From Candidatus Eiseniibacteriota bacterium (GTDB lineage: Bacteria > Eisenbacteria > RBG-16-71-46), in NCBI GenBank assembly GCA_021414165.1, contig JAIOPA010000041.1, forward strand, positions 1-9,422: a DNA stretch of 9,422 nucleotides, given 5' to 3'. Within the stretch, counting starts at the first letter, position 1; each line of letters starts with the position of its first letter. This document shows positions 6,731 through 9,422 of this stretch, piece by piece. A program made the translations under genes and the position numbers. The notes under the pieces are model-generated. The model searched no databases and was not told where the DNA came from. It saw nothing but the letters and a program-made list of their open reading frames with translations.

Positions 6731-6760
6731 AGGCCCGGCTCGCGTGAGCGAACCGGGCCT
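6731..6760 (+). terminator. Hairpin terminator between convergent GH1 and hydrolase genes
   Basis: Bases 6731-6743 pair with 6748-6760 in a 13-bp stem with one mismatch (6739/6752), capped on the + strand by GTGA, a GNRA-type tetraloop. It starts 20 bases after the GH1 stop and ends 20 bases beyond the stop of the opposing gene, so it can serve both. Read from the minus strand, the mismatch becomes a G.U pair, giving an unbroken stem. It matches the ahcY terminator at 23 of 30 positions. There is no long T-tract. Confidence 0.8.
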
Positions 6761-6780
6761 GTCGCGTCCCTGGGCGGGGA

Positions 6781-8847
6781 CTACTTGAGTACGGTGACCC
6801 GGCGCGTGGTGCGCTTGCCACCCTGGCGCGCGTTCACCATGTAGATGCCCGGCGCGAGCCCGGCGGTGCGGAACGTGTGCTCCGTCACGCCGCGCGCATG
6901 GCCCGTGAACTCGGTGCGCACCCGGCGGCCCTGCATGTCGAACGTCTCGACCACCGCGTCGCCTTCGCCCGGCCACTGCACCGTGAGCGAGGCCTTGTTG
7001 GCGATCGGGTTGCGCGACAGCGACACATGGGGGCGCAGTCGCGCGGAAAGGTCCGGCGTCACACCCGTGGTCGTGCTCGGGAACACCGTGAGGCGCGAGC
7101 CGGAGCCGTACACCTTGACCGCCGGGATCGTGAGCACGGCGTCACCATCGGGCTGCACCATGCCCTCCTGGACGAGCGCGTCGTCGGAGAGGCGGCGGAC
7201 CTCGTAGCGGTAGAACACGTGCTCGGCAACGATGAAGCGCTGCAGGCGGCGGGGCGTCACGTCGGCCGTGAGCGACTCGGCCGGCGCCAGGATGCCGTCC
7301 ACGGTGGTGAGGCCGCGCGTGCGCAGCGTCACGTCCCAGTGCAGCCACATCTCGTCGATCGTCGTCTCGTCGAAGTCGATCCCGCCGTTGATGTTGCCGA
7401 TCGGGTCGGCGGTGACCGGGTCACCGTTGCCGAACGAGCTGTTCGTGGAGCAGTTCGAGAACGCCGGGTAGCTCTGGTTGTTCTTGTACTTGTAGAGCTG
7501 GCGCGACGCCATCATGGGGTACCAGTCGGTCTGCTCGTGCGGCGTGTAGTGATCGCGCGGGTCCCAGTACCACGAGCCACCCGAGCGGTTCGCTTCCATG
7601 GCCTGGAAGTAGGCGACCTTCTCGCTCCAGCCCACGATGTTGTCGTTCAGGCCGGCGAACGCCACGATCGGCGCCGAGCCACGGTTGCGCGAGATGCGCG
7701 CCTGCTCGCGGCCGTCCATCCACTGGAACACGCGCTCACCGGCGGTGGTGGGCAGGTCGATCTCGGGCGAGCCCCACATGCGGTCGAGCGACGTGCGCAG
7801 GTCGGGGTACACGTCGGGGCGGTAGCCCAGGCAGATCTTGGGGATCACCGACAGCGAGCCCGCGATGAGGTCCGGGTGGTGCCACGCCAGGAAGAACGCG
7901 AACGAGCCGCCCATGGACACGCCCATCGCGTACACGCGCGTGGGGTCGTGCGGCATGGTGCGGTTGGCCCAATCGAGCAGGTACATGACGCGCTGCTCGG
8001 TGTAGTCCACGATCATGCCGCCATCGACGCGCGGGAAGTTCGTGGGCTGCTCGAGGTCGTAGTTGGCCTCGTAGCCGAAGTAGAAGCTCGAGAAGTCACC
8101 GGTCGGGATGTAGTCGTCGATCGACAGCACCCACTCGCCGGGCATGCCCGTGCCGATGAACGAGTTGAAGAAGTTGCCGCCGCGGCCGTGGCCGTGCAGC
8201 ACGAGCGCGCCGTTCTTGGCGCCCTTGATCAGGCCCACGTGGAACGCACGGCCCGGCAGGTTGCACATGGCGGGGAACACGGGCGACGGGGTCTGCGTGG
8301 TCCAGAGCACGTAGTCCTCGCCGACGGGCGAGGTGAGGCGGCGCTGCCAGATGGGCCTGGGCTTGGCGACCTGCTCGAGCAGCGGGTCGACCGTGCTGTT
8401 GGCACCCATGACGAGCGTGCGGTCGGGATTGCCGAAGCCGACGCGCTCGGCGAGCACGGCGTAATAGGAGAGCGCACCCACGACCGGGGTGGCGACGAAC
8501 AGGCCGCGCTCGACGGGCAGCGGCGGCTGGGTCTCGTCGATGCGATACGTGAGCGTCTGGCCCAGCAGCGACGAGATGCGCTGATCCACGGCGCTCTGGC
8601 TGCCGACCTGGGCGAGCTCCACCGCGTTCTCGAGGGTCAGGTTGTCCTGGATCGGGACGCCCGCGCTCACCACGTGGTAGAGCCAGCCGTTCCCGGGGAG
8701 GTTGTCCCAGGTCACGAAGGTCTGGCCCTCACGGTGTTCGACCTTGATCCCGGTCACGGTCGCGGCCTGAGCGGCGGCGGTGAACGAAAGGAGCGTGGCG
8801 ACGAGGCTGGCGAAGACTACGGGGGTCGTCAGTCGGAATCGCGGCAT
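6781..8847 (-). CDS. Secreted alpha/beta-hydrolase (esterase/depolymerase-like) with C-terminal FlgD-Ig/T9SS-like domain
   Basis: The 688-residue protein starts at the ATG at 8847, with AGAGGG about 9 bases upstream. An in-frame extension to 9087 has no matching signal peptide and crosses the promoter region. Residues 1-29 are a signal peptide (VVFASLVATLLSFTAAAQA). Residues about 30-135 look like an Ig/fibronectin-type strand domain. The hydrolase core covers about 195-460: an HGHGRGG oxyanion-type motif (218-224), nucleophile Ser311 in GVSMGG, and a probable acid Asp402 in GLNDN. His433 or His437 in RDHYTPHE is a plausible catalytic histidine. This resembles polyhydroxybutyrate-depolymerase/feruloyl-esterase-like enzymes. 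From 605 the tail SRNPIANKASLTVQW, ETFDMQGRRV and GLAPGIYMV is a FlgD-Ig/T9SS type A-like domain, common at the end of secreted proteins in the FCB group. The substrate is unknown (polyester, acyl-sugar or peptide are possible). It appears monocistronic, facing GH1 tail to tail. Confidence 0.85.
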   Translation of the reverse strand: MPRFRLTTPVVFASLVATLLSFTAAAQAATVTGIKVEHREGQTFVTWDNLPGNGWLYHVVSAGVPIQDNLTLENAVELAQVGSQSAVDQRISSLLGQTLTYRIDETQPPLPVERGLFVATPVVGALSYYAVLAERVGFGNPDRTLVMGANSTVDPLLEQVAKPRPIWQRRLTSPVGEDYVLWTTQTPSPVFPAMCNLPGRAFHVGLIKGAKNGALVLHGHGRGGNFFNSFIGTGMPGEWVLSIDDYIPTGDFSSFYFGYEANYDLEQPTNFPRVDGGMIVDYTEQRVMYLLDWANRTMPHDPTRVYAMGVSMGGSFAFFLAWHHPDLIAGSLSVIPKICLGYRPDVYPDLRTSLDRMWGSPEIDLPTTAGERVFQWMDGREQARISRNRGSAPIVAFAGLNDNIVGWSEKVAYFQAMEANRSGGSWYWDPRDHYTPHEQTDWYPMMASRQLYKYKNNQSYPAFSNCSTNSSFGNGDPVTADPIGNINGGIDFDETTIDEMWLHWDVTLRTRGLTTVDGILAPAESLTADVTPRRLQRFIVAEHVFYRYEVRRLSDDALVQEGMVQPDGDAVLTIPAVKVYGSGSRLTVFPSTTTGVTPDLSARLRPHVSLSRNPIANKASLTVQWPGEGDAVVETFDMQGRRVRTEFTGHARGVTEHTFRTAGLAPGIYMVNARQGGKRTTRRVTVLK

Positions 8848-8887
8848 GGGGGATAGCCCTCTTGGCCAAGGTGCAGGACGAGACGGG

Positions 8888-8915
8888 AGAATAGCCAAGG
8901 CATTACAGGAAGCAA
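8888..8915 (-). promoter_or_regulatory. Candidate sigma-70 promoter of the secreted hydrolase
   Basis: On the minus strand, TTGCTT (8915-8910) and TATTCT (8893-8888) lie 16 bases apart, in the only AT-rich patch of this region. Transcription would begin near 8881 and leave a leader of about 34 bases. The leader holds the perfect palindrome CTTGGCCAAG (8861-8870), which overlaps the ribosome site. GCCAAGG (plus strand) occurs both there and directly beside the -10 box (8894-8900), which could mark an operator. Confidence 0.45.
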
Positions 8916-9144
8916 ACAATTTCGTGCGCCGACGAGCGCGGCTTCTCGAGGGGCCGAGCGGCGGTCCCATGCACCCGAGCGCGGCTTGGAGCCACTTGAA
9001 GGAGCGCTCGCGCGGGCTCCAACGGCAAGCGTCGGCCCGCAGCGGCTCCCTCGACGTTTGCGCGCTGCGCAATCCGTTGTCCTGCAATGTGTATCGCGCC
9101 GCACTTCAAGTGGGGAGCGGGGAGGTCGCCGGTCGGCATGACGA
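8916..9144. other. Non-coding stretch with inverted repeats upstream of the hydrolase
   Basis: The gap between the hydrolase and hppA (8848-9197) is 350 bp. Apart from the promoter and the hppA terminator, about 230 bp have no credible gene. Visible structures are an 8-bp hairpin pairing 8986-8993 with 9015-9022 (21-base loop, containing the palindrome GAGCGCTC at 9002-9009) and a 10-bp element CCACTTGAAG (8992-9001). The inverse of that element recurs at 9104-9113, inside the 11-base palindrome CACTTCAAGTG (9102-9112). It could hold regulator sites or a small RNA. No tRNA-like cloverleaf was found. Confidence 0.5.
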
Positions 9145-9174
9145 AGCCCCCGTCCGGCGGACCGGACGGGGGCT
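9145..9174 (-). terminator. Terminator of hppA, UNCG-capped
   Basis: Bases 9145-9157 pair perfectly with 9162-9174 (13 bp). On the minus strand the loop reads TCCG, a UNCG-class stable tetraloop, while on the plus strand it reads CGGA. This supports the minus direction. It begins 23 bases after the hppA stop. There is only a weak T tail. Confidence 0.88.
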
Positions 9175-9197
9175 GCGTTCACCACGGATCAGGCTGC

Positions 9198-9422
9198 TTA
9201 CGACTTGGACGCGATGCGCATCCCGTAGAACGAGCGGTACACGAAGAACAGCGCGATCACCATGAACACCGAGGCGACCGGCACCACGATGCCCGGGTTC
9301 GCGACCGCCATCTCGACCGCCAGCAGGCCGAACAGCGTCGTGAACTTGATGATGGGGTTCAAGGCGACCGACGAGGTGTCCTTGTAGGGGTCGCCGACCG
9401 TGTCACCGACGATCGAGGCGTC
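9198..9422 (-). CDS. hppA: Membrane-bound ion-translocating pyrophosphatase, C-terminal part
   Basis: The minus-strand frame is open from the window edge to a TAA at 9200-9198 and gives the last 74 residues. It begins DASIVGDTVGDPYKDTSS and ends FYGMRIASKS. The GDTVGDP-x-KDT motif is the final conserved active-site loop of membrane pyrophosphatases (its Asp and Lys residues line the pyrophosphate site in the plant enzyme), followed by a VALNPIIK stretch. Two hydrophobic membrane helices follow (about residues 26-41, containing TLFGLLAVEMAV, and about 45-61, containing IVVPVASVFMVIALFF). The enzyme pumps H+ or Na+ across the membrane using pyrophosphate hydrolysis. The residues that separate K+-dependent from independent, and Na+ from H+ types, lie outside the window. 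SSV replaces the more usual AGP after KDT, a variant I associate with FCB/PVC-group enzymes (recollection, not checked). Confidence 0.95.
   Translation of the reverse strand, partial: DASIVGDTVGDPYKDTSSVALNPIIKFTTLFGLLAVEMAVANPGIVVPVASVFMVIALFFVYRSFYGMRIASKS

Noticed and set aside
6877..8856. A 659-codon open frame on the + strand opposite the secreted hydrolase
   Set aside because: Its translation is Arg/His/Val/Ala/Gly-rich low-complexity sequence with no recognisable domain, typical of the antisense frame of a GC-rich gene. The minus frame has a signal peptide, a catalytic motif and a C-terminal domain.
8980..9030. Possible tRNA or small structured RNA gene at the 8986-9022 hairpin
   Set aside because: Only one stem is evident. 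No cloverleaf, T-loop or acceptor pairing could be found, so I report only the inverted repeats.
8848..9087. An 80-codon N-terminal extension of the secreted hydrolase, and + strand frames such as 8780-9265
   Set aside because: The extension would hide the signal peptide and cover the candidate promoter. The + frame runs through non-coding sequence and the hppA terminator and has no recognisable features.

Overview
The window is an ordinary, gene-dense stretch of a high-GC bacterial chromosome (GC well above 60% by eye, with strong G/C third-position bias). It contains no mobile element, CRISPR array, tRNA or rRNA that I can see. The gene mix includes a short-tailed S-adenosylhomocysteinase, a paired M16 protease, DinB-like proteins and a secreted hydrolase ending in a FlgD-Ig/T9SS-like C-terminal domain. 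It also includes a membrane pyrophosphatase whose C-terminus has the DTSSVALNP signature. Together these suggest a member of the FCB group or a nearby high-GC candidate phylum (Eisenbacteria- or Gemmatimonadota-like). That placement is an inference from family resemblance only.

Layout. Positions 1-372 (+) hold the C-terminal end of ahcY, closed by a strong GNRA-capped hairpin terminator (399-428). Positions 514-5169 (-) form one co-directional block, probably an operon. In transcription order it holds a zinc-type M16 peptidase subunit (5169-3358), its non-catalytic partner subunit (3343-1793), and two tandem DinB-family proteins (1727-1092 and 1089-514). Gene spacings are 14 bp, 65 bp (holding a long GC-rich hairpin) and 2 bp. 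A 152-bp divergent intergenic region (5170-5321) separates this block from a GH1 beta-glycosidase on the + strand (5322-6710). That enzyme has an unusual acidic N-terminal extension built on a perfect 24-bp tandem repeat. A hairpin closely resembling the ahcY terminator (6731-6760) separates the GH1 gene from a convergent secreted esterase-type alpha/beta hydrolase (8847-6781). Upstream of the hydrolase is a 350-bp non-coding region with a candidate promoter and several inverted repeats. The window closes with the 3' end of hppA (9422-9198, -) and its terminator (9145-9174).

How the genes relate. The two M16 subunits look like complementary halves of one periplasmic protease: one has the HxxEH zinc site and no R/Y substrate pair, and the other has the R/Y pair and no zinc site. 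The GH1 enzyme and the secreted hydrolase are consistent with saprophytic polymer or glycoside use, but nothing links them in one pathway. ahcY (methyl cycle) and hppA (ion-pumping pyrophosphatase) are housekeeping genes at the edges. I found no convincing novel system. The most interesting items are the shared terminator design, the split M16 active site with a helical insert, the DinB tandem in the protease operon, the repeat-built GH1 extension, and the structured intergenic region before the hydrolase.
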